From contig JASHWY010000001.1 in assembly GCA_030043835.1 (NCBI GenBank), positions 1 through 5,866 of the forward strand: DNA of 5,866 bases, given 5' to 3'. Positions 4,894-5,866 of this stretch are shown piece by piece. Both the position numbers and the translations under genes were made by a program. Position 1 is the first letter of the stretch, and every line of letters starts with the position of its first letter. The notes beneath the pieces are model-generated. The model worked only from the letters and a program-made list of their open reading frames with translations. It did not search any database and was not told the DNA's origin. The stretch is from Thermoplasmata archaeon. Its GTDB lineage: Archaea; Thermoplasmatota; Thermoplasmata; Lutacidiplasmatales; UBA184.

Positions 4894-5866
4894 TCAGGCG
4901 TTGTGTCCGGCGAAAACGGGCTTCGCCATGTGCGGGCCGGCCCGCTCGTAGCCCAGCCCCCGGTAGTACGCCCGGGTCCCCACCGCGCTGCGCACGTAGA
5001 CCCGAGGGTACCCCTCCTCCCGGACCCGCTCCTCGGCGGCAGCCACGAGCGACCGGCCGAACCCGCGGTGCTGGTACTCCGTGGCCCTCCCGCTCGCGAA
5101 GCCGACCGAGACCTCGCTTCCCACAACCTTCAGTTCCCGGATCACAGGGGCGTCGAGCCCTCCCTCCGTCCTATCGGACGGGAACCTAAGGCGCAGGAAC
5201 CCCGCGACGGTATCCGTCTCGGGTTCCTCGAAGGCGTAGAAGACCTCCCGGCCTCCCGCCGCCCGGTACTCGGTCGTCGTGAGCCGGAACGCTTCGGGAG
5301 GGGGCGAGGCCCGCCGAACGGCTTCCCGGCACCGAAGGCACCGGCAGTGGCGGCCTTCTTCTCGGAGCCGGGCGATGGCCCGCTCCCGGACGTTGCTCGC
5401 CCGCACGCCCGCCGCGATTAGGCGGGCCGGGATGTCGCGCTGGATGCGCTGGATACGCACCCAGGGAGGGAGCTCGCCCTTCAAGGTTGCGAGCAGCCGG
5501 GTCGCGGTCTCGGTGTCGTAGGGAACGAAACGGCCCACCTTCCAGTCGTCGTAGAGCGGCGTCGAGGGAAGGACGAGGGTGGGGTAGATCTTGAGGAGAT
5601 CAGGGCGGTACGCCTCCTCCGCCCAGAGCCGGCGGAAGTCTTCGAGGTCCCGCTGGGGGTCCATGCCCGGAAGCCCGAGCATCCAGTGGTAGCAGACCTT
5701 GAGCCCCCGGTCGCGGGCCTCCCGGGTGGCCCGCTTAACGTCGTCGCTCGAGTGGGCGCGCCCGACGGCCGTGAGCACGTCGTCGTGCAGGCATTCGACG
5801 CCGATCTCGACCCGGGTGACCCCGGCGTCTAGGAGGAACGGGAGTACCTGGCCGTCGCACCAGTCG
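4894..5866 (-). CDS. elp3: Elp3-type tRNA uridine-34 modifying enzyme, N-terminal part outside window
   Basis: The last 323 residues are visible; the frame runs off the right edge with no stop, so the true start and the radical-SAM iron-sulfur cysteines are outside. Elp3 uses SAM radical chemistry and acetyl-CoA to start carboxymethyl-type modification of wobble uridine in tRNA. The visible part begins in the radical-SAM domain: AGVTRVEIGVE (visible residues 14-24), then YHWMLGLPG, PDLLKIYPTLVLPSTPLYDDWK and PPWVRIQRIQRDIP, all family hallmarks. CRCLRC (visible Cys174, 176, 179) is the linker cysteine cluster. The C-terminal GNAT domain has the acetyl-CoA loop QHRGFGRSLV (265-274) and GTRAYYRGLGYERAGPHMAK (296-315). 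A GTG at 5778 is internal, not the start. It lies upstream of metK on the same strand. Confidence 0.96.
   Translation of the reverse strand, partial: DWCDGQVLPFLLDAGVTRVEIGVECLHDDVLTAVGRAHSSDDVKRATREARDRGLKVCYHWMLGLPGMDPQRDLEDFRRLWAEEAYRPDLLKIYPTLVLPSTPLYDDWKVGRFVPYDTETATRLLATLKGELPPWVRIQRIQRDIPARLIAAGVRASNVRERAIARLREEGRHCRCLRCREAVRRASPPPEAFRLTTTEYRAAGGREVFYAFEEPETDTVAGFLRLRFPSDRTEGGLDAPVIRELKVVGSEVSVGFASGRATEYQHRGFGRSLVAAAEERVREEGYPRVYVRSAVGTRAYYRGLGYERAGPHMAKPVFAGHNA

Noticed and set aside
1..5866. CRISPR arrays, insertion sequences, integrases, toxin-antitoxin or other defence genes
   Set aside because: No regularly spaced short repeats, no terminal inverted repeats and no matching protein motifs were seen on either strand.

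Overview
The window looks like chromosomal DNA from a GC-rich archaeon. The evidence is an archaeal-type S-adenosylmethionine synthetase, an archaeal Nre DNA-repair protein with a C-terminal PCNA-binding motif, an archaeal tRNA-Pro, and AT-rich TATA-like boxes about 27-36 nt upstream of several start codons with little or no leader. Placement in Thermoplasmatota or a related high-GC euryarchaeal lineage is a guess from the overall feel of the proteins and the tRNA, not something the sequence proves.

Left part (1-1175). The minus strand carries the first 61 nt of a tRNA-Pro(CGG) gene, cut by the window edge. Upstream of it lies a small minus-strand gene (363-815) for a free-standing translation-factor domain II (EF-Tu domain-2 fold) behind a proline/alanine-rich N-terminus. 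The tRNA 5' end and about 120 nt of its upstream flank occur again exactly 940 bp away (994-1120). In that second copy the tRNA is recognisable only as far as the D-loop and the TATA-like box has lost a T. This decayed tRNA copy is the least ordinary structure in the window. The small domain-II gene sits between the two copies, which suggests a duplication or an old insertion at this tRNA locus.

Middle (1176-3439). The nre gene runs rightward and converges tail-to-tail, with a 4-bp stop-codon overlap, on a leftward gene for a membrane-anchored protein. That protein has an N-terminal transmembrane helix, two similar helical segments separated by a proline-rich linker, and a C-terminal double zinc ribbon. 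It is the only gene here with a clear Shine-Dalgarno motif and a real leader.

Right part (3616-5866). metK (archaeal SAM synthetase) and the 3' part of an elp3 gene (radical SAM/acetyltransferase for wobble-uridine modification) both run leftward, 81 bp apart, and metK has its own promoter-like box. MetK makes the SAM that Elp3 uses, but the separate promoter argues against a dedicated operon. Most of the window is housekeeping (tRNA, tRNA modification, SAM supply, DNA repair). I see no CRISPR array, transposase, integrase or recognisable defence system.
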